From contig NZ_FXAZ01000003.1 in assembly GCF_900177815.1 (NCBI RefSeq), forward strand, positions 186,001 through 250,000: 64,000 nt of DNA, in the 5' to 3' direction. Origin of the DNA: Paenibacillus aquistagni (GTDB taxonomy: Bacteria > Bacillota > Bacilli > Paenibacillales > Paenibacillaceae). Positions 9,249 through 17,176 of the stretch are shown in pieces; position 1 is the stretch's first letter; the number at the start of each line of letters is the position of its first letter. The position numbers were made by a program, and so were the translations under genes. The notes under the pieces are model-generated. The model was not told the origin of the DNA. It made no database searches and was given only the letters and a program-made list of their open reading frames with translations.

Positions 9249-9623
9249 CTATTCTCCTTTGTAGATCAAAGTCAGCAGCTCAATCAATTCCTCCAAAGGC
9301 ACGTCGCTCATTGCGGCTTTATCGACAATCTCCTGCATATGCCATTCGATCTGCTTCAGGTTCTCTTCTCGAATGAATGTCAGGTTCTTATGAGCAACAA
9401 AGCTGCCTTTCCCGACGATGGATTCGATAAATCCATCTCGCTCCAGCTCTTCATAAGCTCGCTTGGTTGTGATCACACTAATACGAAGCTCCTTGGCCAA
9501 CAAACGCATGGAGGGCAAGGGATCGCCTTCGTTCAGCTCACCTGTCATAATCATATTCTTAATCTGGGCGGTGATCTGCTGATAGATTGGCTGCCCGTTG
9601 GCATTGCTAATGATGATGTTCAC
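9249..9623 (-). CDS. GntR family regulator, YtrA subfamily
   Basis: 124 residues: an N-terminal winged helix (IYQQITAQIKNMIMTGELNEGDPLPSMRLLAKELRIS..TTKRAYEELERDGFIESIVGKGSFVA) and a short C-terminal segment of two helices (~45 residues), the length and shape of the YtrA subfamily, which dimerises through that tail and controls adjacent ABC-2 genes. It is first in its operon and an inverted repeat overlaps its promoter, so it should repress itself and the transporter. Confidence 0.92.
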   Translation of the reverse strand: MNIIISNANGQPIYQQITAQIKNMIMTGELNEGDPLPSMRLLAKELRISVITTKRAYEELERDGFIESIVGKGSFVAHKNLTFIREENLKQIEWHMQEIVDKAAMSDVPLEELIELLTLIYKGE

Positions 9624-9647
9624 GTGAAATTCACCCTAACAAAATAA

Positions 9648-9666
9648 TGTATATATATAATATACA
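9648..9666 (-). promoter_or_regulatory. Inverted-repeat operator before the ytrA-like gene
   Basis: TGTATAT-N5-ATATACA is a perfect seven-base inverted repeat 25 bases upstream of the GntR start, in an AT-rich promoter region (candidate -35 TTGTGT and -10 TATTTT on the minus strand flank it). Fits an autoregulatory GntR site. AT-rich palindromes do arise by chance. Confidence 0.5.
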
Positions 9667-9731
9667 CAATATATGCTATTTTGAAAACACCCTTCACAAA
9701 ATGACCAAAATTGGCATGCCATCATAAATAA

Positions 9732-9763
9732 AGCCCTCACCGGATGGATGTCCAATGAGGGCT
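9732..9763 (-). terminator. Probable minus-strand terminator
   Basis: AGCCCTCA and TGAGGGCT form an eight-base stem followed on the minus strand by TTTATTTAT. No gene ends here in that direction, so it may insulate the two divergent transporter operons. Confidence 0.45.
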
Positions 9764-9827
9764 GAAGGATGGAATAACGGGAGATTGCAGACGCGGATTG
9801 CTTGAGGAAAAGGCGCAGCAGTTTATT

Positions 9828-9879
9828 ATTGACCGACATGGTCAATGGGAATATACTGTAGTTGACCACTTTGGTCAAC
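9828..9879 (+). promoter_or_regulatory. Promoter of the tetR-ABC operon flanked by two identical operators
   Basis: TTGACC (9829) and TATACT (9852) are separated by 17 bases: a strong SigA promoter. Two copies of the palindrome TTGACC-N5-GGTCAA lie at 9828-9846, covering the -35, and 9861-9879, just after the -10. Their centres are 33 bases apart, three helical turns. The layout is typical of a self-repressing TetR gene. Confidence 0.8.
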
Positions 9880-9901
9880 AGCTTGCTGGGGGTTTATTAA
9901 C

Positions 9902-10528
9902 ATGACAGAAAAGTTCTTCAATCTGGATGAGGAGAAGCAGGCGCGCATCATTAATGCCGCCATGAAGGAATTCTCGGATCACGGTTATGCACAAGCTTCG
10001 ACCAATGAGATGGTGAAGCAGGCTGGGATCTCGAAGGGGCTGCTTTTTCACTATTTTAAGAACAAACAGGGATTGTATTTATTTCTATATGATTATGCCA
10101 TGCAAAAAATGTTGGCTGAGATGGAAGCCAGCATGGATTGGGCGGAGAGAGATCTCTTCATGATGTATCGAAGAATTGTGGAGGTCAAGTTCAGGCTGTG
10201 CCGTGTATATCCGGATATGTTCAACTTTCTTAAGGTCGCGAATACCGCTGATACGAATGAGGCCACGCCAGAGCTTCAACGACGCAATGAACAGCTCATC
10301 AGTAAATGGTACGAGCGCATGTATCGCAATGTGGACTACTCCTTGTTCAAAGAAGGCGTAGATGTACAGCGGGTCATACATGTTTTGAGGTGGACGATGG
10401 AGGGCTTCAGCTACACACAGTTGGAGCACATGAAGAAGCTCTCCTTGGAAGAGCTTGATCTTGATGCGATGATGGTGGAGATTGACCAGTATCTGGAGCT
10501 TCTAAAGCAGGCCTTTTACCGCTCCTGA
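9902..10528 (+). CDS. TetR/AcrR family transcriptional regulator
   Basis: 208 residues. The N-terminal TetR DNA-binding domain is clear (ARIINAAMKEFSDHGYAQAS ..MVKQAGISKGLLFHYFKNKQGLYLFLYDYA), followed by an all-helical ligand-binding domain of about 150 residues that is not recognisable by eye. First gene of an operon with an ATPase and two ABC-2 permeases and preceded by twin operators that it most likely binds, releasing them on binding the transported compound. Confidence 0.93.
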   Translation: MTEKFFNLDEEKQARIINAAMKEFSDHGYAQASTNEMVKQAGISKGLLFHYFKNKQGLYLFLYDYAMQKMLAEMEASMDWAERDLFMMYRRIVEVKFRLCRVYPDMFNFLKVANTADTNEATPELQRRNEQLISKWYERMYRNVDYSLFKEGVDVQRVIHVLRWTMEGFSYTQLEHMKKLSLEELDLDAMMVEIDQYLELLKQAFYRS

Positions 10529-10562
10529 GCAGGCGGAAAGCAAATCATGAGGAGGCAGGGAC

Positions 10563-11447
10563 ATGAGCATTATCGAGCTTCAGCAATTAACGAAGACGTA
10601 TGGCAGCGCAAGAGGCATCAAAAATCTAAGCTTTCGCGTGGAGGAGGGGGAGATCTTTGGTTTTATCGGCCCTAATGGAGCCGGGAAATCTACCACAATC
10701 CGCACCTTGCTTGGATTGATCTATCCAACAAGCGGCAGCGCCAAGATCTTTGGCAAGGATATTCTGCTGCATGGGCAGGAGATCAAGAAGGAGATCGGAT
10801 ATCTGCCTTCAGAGGTGTTCTACTATGACAATATGAAGGTGAAGGATCTGCTTCACTATTCCGCAAGCTTCTATAAGAAAGACTGTACGAAGCGAATGAA
10901 CGAGCTGGCAGCGCTGCTGGAGCTCGATGTAAACAAGAAGATTGATGACCTGTCGCTTGGCAATAAGAAAAAGGTAGGCATCGTTCAAGGCCTCCTTCAT
11001 GAGCCTAGGCTAATCATCCTGGATGAGCCTACGAGCGGGCTAGATCCTCTAATGCAGCAGCGCTTCTTTGAGCTTCTGCTTGAAGAGAACAAGAAGGGCT
11101 CAACGATTCTGTTCTCCTCTCATATCTTGAGCGAAGTTCAGCGCCTCTGCCATCGTGTTGCGATCATCAAAGAGGGCGAACTAGTCAGCTTGGAGAAGAT
11201 GAGCACGCTGAAGGCGAACAATTATAAGCGATTCAAGCTTGAAGCTTCTACAGCCGTAGAGGAATCGTCCTTTGCTATTGAAGGCGTAACGGAACTCGTT
11301 ATTCGGGATAAGGAAGTCAGCTTCATGTACAAAGGAAACCTCAACGCTATTCTAAGGGTTATTGCCTCCATCGAGATTGCGAATCTATGGATTGAGGAGC
11401 CGGATCTAGAGGAGATCTTCATGCATTACTATGAAAAGGAGGCGTAG
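10563..11447 (+). CDS. ABC transporter ATP-binding protein
   Basis: 294 residues. Walker A GPNGAGKSTT (~36-45), Q-loop in IGYLPSEVFYYDNM, signature DDLSLGNKKKVGIVQGL, Walker B LIILDEPTSGLDPLM, H-loop SSHILSEVQRL. The C-terminal ~80 residues form the accessory domain common in ABC-2 exporters of the BcrA/YhaQ kind. Follows tetR by 34 bases, with ribosome site GGAGGCAGG, and precedes two permeases. Confidence 0.93.
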   Translation: MSIIELQQLTKTYGSARGIKNLSFRVEEGEIFGFIGPNGAGKSTTIRTLLGLIYPTSGSAKIFGKDILLHGQEIKKEIGYLPSEVFYYDNMKVKDLLHYSASFYKKDCTKRMNELAALLELDVNKKIDDLSLGNKKKVGIVQGLLHEPRLIILDEPTSGLDPLMQQRFFELLLEENKKGSTILFSSHILSEVQRLCHRVAIIKEGELVSLEKMSTLKANNYKRFKLEASTAVEESSFAIEGVTELVIRDKEVSFMYKGNLNAILRVIASIEIANLWIEEPDLEEIFMHYYEKEA

Positions 11448-11453
11448 ATCAGC

Positions 11454-12251
11454 ATGAATATGTATAAGCATGAGCTGAGCGCTTACCGGAAGTCCTTGTT
11501 CGGCTGGATCAGCGCCTTGGTTGGCATCAGCATTCTGATGATGTCCATGTTTCCCACCTTTTCAAAAGATGCTGGGGCCTTTGTTGCCTTGCTCTCTAAT
11601 ATGCCGGATGCGGTATTGGCCGCGATGGGGATTCATATGGAGACCATCACTTCAGTGCTTGGCTTCTATGGTTATATTTTTGTTTACATTCTACTTGGCG
11701 GGGCTATTCAAGCGATGCTGCTCGGCACCACTATCCTGTCCAAGGAGGTTCGGGATAAGACCGCTGATTTTCTACTGACGAAGCCGGTCACCCGGCAGGC
11801 GATTGTGTCATCCAAGTTACTGGCAGCCCTGACATCGCTGGCTGTTACCAATATCATCTATATGGCTGCAGCTTGTCTCATCACTGCGCTTGTATCGGAG
11901 TCAGCATTCAGCTTGAAGCTGCTAATTCTTGCGACACTCCCGCTCTTCTTCGTGCAGCTGATCTTCTTTGCGACAGGGCTGCTTGTCTCGGTTATCTGGC
12001 CGAAGATGCGAACGGTGCTTCCCGTATCGCTTGGCGTGGTGTTTGCCTTTTTCCTGATTGGGGCGCTTGGGGCAACAACAGGCGATGATAAGCTCCGTCT
12101 GTTAACGCCGTTCAAGTATTTTGATACGTCATACATTGTCGAACACTCGTCTTATGAGAGCCTGTATCTATTCATCACGATCGCTTGGGTTATTCTCGCG
12201 ACAGCTCTCAGCTATATCATTTATATGAAGCGCGATGTGCATGCGGTGTAG
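11454..12251 (+). CDS. ABC-2 type transporter permease (first of a paralogous pair)
   Basis: 265 residues with six hydrophobic segments. It contains the ABC-2 elbow region with EVRDKTADFLLTKPVTRQAI, nearly repeated in the next gene as EERDKTAEFLLVKPITRSMM, and the conserved LTPFKYFDTSYIVE motif before the last helix. The two permeases are therefore products of a duplication and probably form a heterodimer energised by the upstream ATPase. Six bases separate it from the ATPase stop. Confidence 0.9.
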   Translation: MNMYKHELSAYRKSLFGWISALVGISILMMSMFPTFSKDAGAFVALLSNMPDAVLAAMGIHMETITSVLGFYGYIFVYILLGGAIQAMLLGTTILSKEVRDKTADFLLTKPVTRQAIVSSKLLAALTSLAVTNIIYMAAACLITALVSESAFSLKLLILATLPLFFVQLIFFATGLLVSVIWPKMRTVLPVSLGVVFAFFLIGALGATTGDDKLRLLTPFKYFDTSYIVEHSSYESLYLFITIAWVILATALSYIIYMKRDVHAV

Positions 12252-12265
12252 GGAGGGAACCGGAG

Positions 12266-13069
12266 ATGAATATATTTTGGAGAGAGATGAAGGCCCAGCG
12301 GAAATCACTCATCATCTGGTGCGTCGGCATGGTCTTCCTGTTGATTGCGGGAATGAGCAAGTATGCCACCTTATCTGTTCCTGGTGAATCGCAAACGCTG
12401 AATGAGCTGATGGCGGATATGCCGAAGTCCTTGCAGGCTATATTTGGGGTCGGCTCGCTTGATTTATCTACGGTAAGTGGATATTACGGCGTACTGTTCC
12501 TGTATATTGCGATGATGGCCACGATCCATGCTGGCATGCTTGGGGCCACGATCATTGCGAAGGAAGAACGGGATAAGACTGCGGAGTTCCTGCTTGTTAA
12601 GCCGATCACACGCAGTATGATGCTGACCTCGAAGCTCGCTGCTGCATTGGTCGGCGTGGTCATTCTGAATGGAGTGACGTCAATAGGCTCGCTGATGGCC
12701 GTGCAGAGCTACAGCAATGGCGAGAACGTGAATCAAGACATTATGCTCTTGATGGGAGGACTCTTCATACTTCAGCTTCTCTTCATGCTGCTGGGGAGTG
12801 CAGTAGCCTCGCTCTTGAAGCTTCCTAAGCGTGCTGCAGGATTGACATCAGGCCTATTGCTGCTGACCTTTTTCATATCTGTTGTAATTGATATCAGTGG
12901 CAATCTGGATGCTCTCAAATTCCTCACGCCGTTCAAATACTTTGATGCCAAGACCGTGCTTGAGGCAGGAAGCTTAAGCATGGGATACATGCTGCTGTCG
13001 CTTGCACTTATGGTGCTGGCGCTAGTAGGGACTTATGTTGGGTATAACAAACGGGATTTGAAGGTATAG
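12266..13069 (+). CDS. ABC-2 type transporter permease (second of a paralogous pair)
   Basis: 267 residues from the ATG at 12266, preceded by GGGAGGG; the longer open frame from 12185 overlaps the previous gene by 67 bases and is rejected. Six membrane segments; shares the KP(V/I)TR and LTPFKYFD motifs with its neighbour. Ends the tetR-regulated operon, followed by a terminator. Confidence 0.9.
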   Translation: MNIFWREMKAQRKSLIIWCVGMVFLLIAGMSKYATLSVPGESQTLNELMADMPKSLQAIFGVGSLDLSTVSGYYGVLFLYIAMMATIHAGMLGATIIAKEERDKTAEFLLVKPITRSMMLTSKLAAALVGVVILNGVTSIGSLMAVQSYSNGENVNQDIMLLMGGLFILQLLFMLLGSAVASLLKLPKRAAGLTSGLLLLTFFISVVIDISGNLDALKFLTPFKYFDAKTVLEAGSLSMGYMLLSLALMVLALVGTYVGYNKRDLKV

Positions 13070-13161
13070 GGGCGAACCGCTTCTCGTTCGGATGAAGCAG
13101 GGCATCTATTCAATCCATAGGACAGCTATCTATGGAGGGAAATGTTCGATCGTCCACAAGA

Positions 13162-13228
13162 GGCCGCGGCTTACAGCGAAGCTGGCTCGTATGAGTCATG
13201 CAGCAGGTCAGCCGCGGTCTTTTTTTAT
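13162..13228 (+). terminator. Rho-independent terminator of the tetR-ABC operon
   Basis: GGCCGCGGCT pairs with AGCCGCGGTC (one mismatch) across a 38-base loop and is followed by eight T residues. It overlaps the end of the convergent ferritin-like gene. Confidence 0.8.
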
Positions 13229-13722
13229 TTGTTCAAGGCAAAAAGAAAGTTATATTTGGAGGCATGCTTCAATTCGTCGGTAATAATCTCAAATAACATA
13301 TCGCGGTACTTTCCCTCGGGCAAGCATTGCCGAATGACCCGGTAACGCTCTACGGCTTTTAATTCCCCAAATAATGCCTGCTGGATGCCTTGAATGTAGC
13401 TGGAAGGCTTGTTGAAGGTTTCCTGATTGGAGACTTGAACCTCTTGACCTGTGAAGTCCCGATAAATGTCCCGAAACATTCGATTATGCTTGCGCTCATC
13501 GTCTCGAATCGAAGCGATGATGTCTTTTTGTTCTTGTGTAGGAGCTATGCTAATCAAATATTGGTAAAACATTTCATCCTCACGTTCTCCTTGCACAGCC
13601 TCGTGAACCATCTGAAGAGCAGTCTGCAAGCAGGAGGTCGATTCGTTGCGGTACGGAATAGGGGGAATCATCATAGGCAGGCAGGGTGAATAAGGATAAG
13701 GCGGGGGATACGGAATATACAT
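13225..13722 (-). CDS. Ferritin-like domain protein with a Pro/Tyr-rich N-terminus
   Basis: 165 residues from the ATG at 13722, seven bases after AAAGGAG. The first ~25 residues are rich in Pro, Tyr and Met (MYIPYPPPYPYSPCLPMM), then a four-helix ferritin-like fold follows with ExxH-type metal ligands (EREDEMFYQYL, DDERKHNRMF, GELKAVERY, DELKHASKYN). Such proteins in Bacillales include spore-coat-associated and rubrerythrin-like members; a di-iron or manganese site is likely. Stands alone between two terminators. Role in spores is a guess from the N-terminal composition. Confidence 0.8.
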   Translation of the reverse strand: MYIPYPPPYPYSPCLPMMIPPIPYRNESTSCLQTALQMVHEAVQGEREDEMFYQYLISIAPTQEQKDIIASIRDDERKHNRMFRDIYRDFTGQEVQVSNQETFNKPSSYIQGIQQALFGELKAVERYRVIRQCLPEGKYRDMLFEIITDELKHASKYNFLFALNK

Positions 13723-13810
13723 AAACGTACTCCTTTCCATATGCTGTCATCATGACAATCTATGATGGAGCTTGAGGCAGGTGAATGCCTAGCGAAAATA
13801 ACGACATGAT

Positions 13811-13848
13811 AAAAACGCCCTTTCGCCAATAAGGCAGCGATAGGGCGT
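13811..13848 (-). terminator. Rho-independent terminator of the VOC gene
   Basis: ACGCCCT and AGGGCGT with an inner GCC/GGC pair form the stem; TTTTT follows on the minus strand. Confidence 0.8.
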
Positions 13849-13898
13849 GAATCTGCCTGAGCGGCAGCCGCGTGAAAATGGTTCATAACCGTTACTGG

Positions 13899-14276
13899 TC
13901 AGCCTTGCTTTTTGAAAAAGTTCAGCACCCAATGGATGTTGTACTTATCTTGAATCTGGCCATGCAGGGCGCCAAAGAACGTATCCTGCAGCTCCACAAC
14001 CGTCTTGCCTTCCTTCGCCAGCGCTTCATAGATAGAGCGAATCTCTTCCTCCTGCGTAAATTGCACCATAACGCGAGTAGAATCTCCTACGGTTATGTGG
14101 TGCCCGAATGTGGCGGAGAAATGAAGCGTGCCTCCATTGGCCAAAAACAGCTCAGCGTGGAGCACGCGCCCTTCTTGCGCATTTAGAATTTTGGTTGTGC
14201 CTCCGAAGACCTCGGTGTAAAAATTCAGGGCTCCTTGTACATCTTCGACAATGACATAAGGATACAACTGGTTCAT
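13899..14276 (-). CDS. VOC family protein (PhnB/glyoxalase-like)
   Basis: 125 residues with the paired beta-alpha-beta-beta-beta halves of the vicinal oxygen chelate fold: YVIVEDVQGALNFYTEVFGG at the start and HHITVGDSTRVMVQFTQEEE..IYEALAKEGKTVVELQDTFFGALHGQIQDKYNIHWVLNF at the end. It matches the PhnB-like subgroup by layout (...WGA..G.....G..W). The subgroup has no settled reaction; single gene with its own terminator. Confidence 0.85.
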   Translation of the reverse strand: MNQLYPYVIVEDVQGALNFYTEVFGGTTKILNAQEGRVLHAELFLANGGTLHFSATFGHHITVGDSTRVMVQFTQEEEIRSIYEALAKEGKTVVELQDTFFGALHGQIQDKYNIHWVLNFFKKQG

Positions 14277-14343
14277 TGTGAATGCCTCCCGCTTTACTCA
14301 AATGAACATCTTCTCTATTCATTATGGAACGAAGAAGATATGT

Positions 14344-14366
14344 TATACTATAAAGAACAAACGTTC
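14344..14366 (+). promoter_or_regulatory. SOS (LexA/DinR) box overlapping the helicase promoter
   Basis: GAAC-AAAC-GTTC at 14355-14366 matches the Bacillus LexA core GAAC-RNRY-GTTC at every position. It begins five bases after a TATACT -10 element (14344-14349) and so would cover the transcription start. The ribosome site follows at 14373. Confidence 0.8.
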
Positions 14367-14389
14367 CCTAGTAAAGGAGAAACCTTCAA

Positions 14390-16717
14390 GTGATGAACGA
14401 GCCAACCTCTGTCGTGCAGATTGCGGTCAAAGCCTTGGTGCAGCATGTCTTTCTCAGCGGCAGCATTGATTCGGAATTCAGTACCGCAAGTCCTTTGATA
14501 GAAGGCACGAGAGCGCATCAGAAGCTGCAGCAGCAGTATGGTGAGCAGGATGAGAAGGAAGTCTATGTGAGCTGCGAGATTCCGTATGGAAGTCTAGTCT
14601 ATAAAATAGATGGCCGGTGCGATGGCGTGCTGGTGAAGGAGGAAGGACTCACCATCGATGAGATAAAGTCCACCTCTTTGGACCTCGCGCTGTTAACGAA
14701 GGAATCGTATCCGGTGTATTGGGCACAGGCAAGATGCTACGCCTATATTCTGGCCAAGGAGCGGGGGCTTGAGCGCATCCGTGTGCAGCTTACTTACATT
14801 CACACGGGATCAGAAGAGATCCAGGTGTTTCAGGAGGAGCTGACTCAAGGTGAGCTGGAGGCATTTGTCCACAAGGTGATCGAGCAGTACGCTCCCTTCG
14901 CAGAGATGCTGGTGCGTCATCGCGAGGAGCGGGATGAGAGCATTCAGGCGTTGGCGTTCCCATTTGAGCGATACCGTCCAGGTCAGCGCAAGCTGGCAGG
15001 CGCGGTGTATCGAACGATTGACGAAGGTGTTCGCCTCTTCGCCAAAGCCCCGACAGGCATCGGCAAGACGATATCGACTTTGTTCCCTGCAGTGAAAGCC
15101 ATGGGGCAGGGGATGCTGAAGCGAATCTATTATTTAACCGCGAAGACCATTACCCGCACTACTGCTGAGGAAGCGTTTCATCGAATGGAAGCACGGGGAC
15201 TGAAGCTGCACAGCGTCACTTTAACGGCTAAAGAGAAAGTATGCTTTCAAGACAAGATGAGCTGCCGCAAGGAAGATTGCCCTTATGCGAATGGCTATTA
15301 CGATCGTTTACACGAAGGGCTGCTGGACATGCTTACGCATGAGACGAGGATCACTCGTCCCGTTATCGAAGCCTATGCCAGAAAACATACCTTATGTCCG
15401 TTCGAGTTCGGACTGGACGCTTCGTATGCAGCGGATGCGGTCATATGCGATTATAACTATATCTTCGATCCGCGCATTTCCTTAAAGCGCTTGATGGGAG
15501 AAGTGCGCAGCAAGACTGCGCTGCTTGTCGATGAGGCGCACAACCTGGTTGATCGTGCGCGTGAGATGTATTCAAGCACGCTTGTTAAGTCTGAGGCGCT
15601 AGAGATTCAGAGGGCTTACAAAGGCGTAGATGATGGTGTCTCCCAAGCGGCTAAGGCGATCAATCAATATTTTATTGATCTTAGAAAGACCACGGAGGAG
15701 AAGGAGTGGGTTCAGCAGGAATCGCCTGAGGCATTATTGGCACTTGCAGAAGCCTTCTCGATACAGGCAGAGCATTATCTTATGTCGGCTTCGACAGGTC
15801 ATGATGGGGATGAGCGGCTGCTGGATGTGTATTACCAGATCCAAAGCTTTATTCGTACGGGCAAGCTGTATGGCGAGCAGCATGTGACTTATGTGGAGCA
15901 GAGCAGAAATGAGGTTACACTGAAGCTGTTCTGTCTGGATCCTTCGGATCTCCTAAGACAGATGGGCAAAGGCTTCCGCAGCCATATCTATTTTTCCGCG
16001 ACGCTATCTCCCTTGTCTTATTACCGAGATATGCTGGGAGCGAACGAGGAGGATTATTCTTTATCCGTTCCGACGCCGTTCTATCAGGAGCAGCTTGATG
16101 TAATCGTGCAGCCGCTGTCAACTCGATACCATGATCGGGAGCGCACGCTGGGTACATTGCTCCAACTCCTCACGCAGCTTGTCGAGAATCGCCAAGGCAA
16201 TTACTTGTTCTTCTTCCCTTCTTATGCGTATTTGCGAATGATAGAGGAAGCCTTTATGACAGAGGAGCGGACAAGCCAGTATGATATCTTGATCCAAGAA
16301 AATAGGATGGATGAAGAGGCGCGCGAGCAATTCCTAGCGAGATTCGACGCTGACAACGAGCGTACGATGATTGGGTTCGCCGTGCTTGGCGGAATCTTCT
16401 CGGAAGGGATCGATCTTGTTGGAGACCGGCTGACGGGTGTCGTTGTCGTTGGCGTGGGGCTGCCGCAGCTAAGCTTTGAACGCAATATTATTCGTGATTA
16501 CTTTAACCAGGCAGGGCGCAATGGCTTTGACTATGCCTATATTTACCCGGGGATGAACAAGGTTCTTCAGGCTGGGGGCCGGCTCATTCGCTCGGAAGAG
16601 GATGAAGGCATTCTCGTGCTCGTAGACGACCGTTATCTCAGTCCACAATATCAACGGCTGCTGCCGGAGGAGTGGGCACATTATCGAGTGAGCAGCATCA
16701 ATGATTCGATGCATTAG
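14390..16717 (+). CDS. DinG/XPD-type iron-sulfur helicase fused to a PD-(D/E)XK nuclease domain
   Basis: 775 residues from GTG 14390 (an ATG follows immediately; AAAGGAG lies ten bases upstream). Residues ~1-180 are a RecB-like PD-(D/E)XK domain with the catalytic series D...ExK visible in GRCDGVLV and IDEIKST. Superfamily 2 helicase motifs follow: Walker A APTGIGKT (~220), four cysteines of a probable Fe-S cluster between ~284 and ~337 (CFQ, SCRKEDCPY, LCPFEFG), DEAH in LLVDEAHNLVD (~380), SATLSP (~536), and the C-terminal motifs FSEGIDLVGDRL and QAGGRLIRS. It should unwind damaged or branched DNA 5'-3' and cut it. A perfect LexA box upstream puts it in the SOS response. Cytoplasmic, single gene. 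Confidence 0.93.
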   Translation: MMNEPTSVVQIAVKALVQHVFLSGSIDSEFSTASPLIEGTRAHQKLQQQYGEQDEKEVYVSCEIPYGSLVYKIDGRCDGVLVKEEGLTIDEIKSTSLDLALLTKESYPVYWAQARCYAYILAKERGLERIRVQLTYIHTGSEEIQVFQEELTQGELEAFVHKVIEQYAPFAEMLVRHREERDESIQALAFPFERYRPGQRKLAGAVYRTIDEGVRLFAKAPTGIGKTISTLFPAVKAMGQGMLKRIYYLTAKTITRTTAEEAFHRMEARGLKLHSVTLTAKEKVCFQDKMSCRKEDCPYANGYYDRLHEGLLDMLTHETRITRPVIEAYARKHTLCPFEFGLDASYAADAVICDYNYIFDPRISLKRLMGEVRSKTALLVDEAHNLVDRAREMYSSTLVKSEALEIQRAYKGVDDGVSQAAKAINQYFIDLRKTTEEKEWVQQESPEALLALAEAFSIQAEHYLMSASTGHDGDERLLDVYYQIQSFIRTGKLYGEQHVTYVEQSRNEVTLKLFCLDPSDLLRQMGKGFRSHIYFSATLSPLSYYRDMLGANEEDYSLSVPTPFYQEQLDVIVQPLSTRYHDRERTLGTLLQLLTQLVENRQGNYLFFFPSYAYLRMIEEAFMTEERTSQYDILIQENRMDEEAREQFLARFDADNERTMIGFAVLGGIFSEGIDLVGDRLTGVVVVGVGLPQLSFERNIIRDYFNQAGRNGFDYAYIYPGMNKVLQAGGRLIRSEEDEGILVLVDDRYLSPQYQRLLPEEWAHYRVSSINDSMH

Positions 16718-17176
16718 GTTGATGGATAGTCTGGGGAGCAGAAGGGACATCCGGAAGCTTCAATGGCTCGGACAAGTCATCAGTGTTCCATGTCGAGTCA
16801 TGTACCCAGTCTAATGAGCGCCAAGCGGTGATACGGATACAGCAGCAGGGTAATCTGGTAGGTTGCTGCTGTATCGCCATGCTCCCACCATCGCAGTTCC
16901 TCCATGGGATGAAGGCTGGCCCCTATCCAGCATGCTGAGAGCTGCGCTCGCCGCTCCCTTTTACCATAGAATTGCGATTAGTCCTGGCTTGTCTGACTCG
17001 GCAACAAGATATGAGGAGGACGGGGTTTCTAGTCACCGAATCTTCAAGGAGCTGCCGTTCTTAGCAGATGCATTCTCTATGGAATTACGTTACGCTTATA
17101 GAAACACCGTGCATATGTAGATTGATTATAGATCTGATATGTAGAATCTACTTCTACTGTGATAGGAGCTGGAGTG
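16718..17176. other. 459-base intergenic region with a perfect 12-base inverted repeat
   Basis: No gene is supported. The region has coding-like base composition and several short open frames, none with a ribosome site or recognisable protein. GATACAGCAGCA at 16836-16847 and TGCTGCTGTATC at 16864-16875 form a perfect 12-base-pair stem with a 16-base loop and no T tract; it may end the helicase transcript or be the trace of a lost element. Confidence 0.5.

Noticed and set aside
16698-16880. 60-codon minus-strand open frame over the helicase 3' end
   Set aside because: It overlaps the helicase end, lacks a ribosome site and its translation matches no family pattern.
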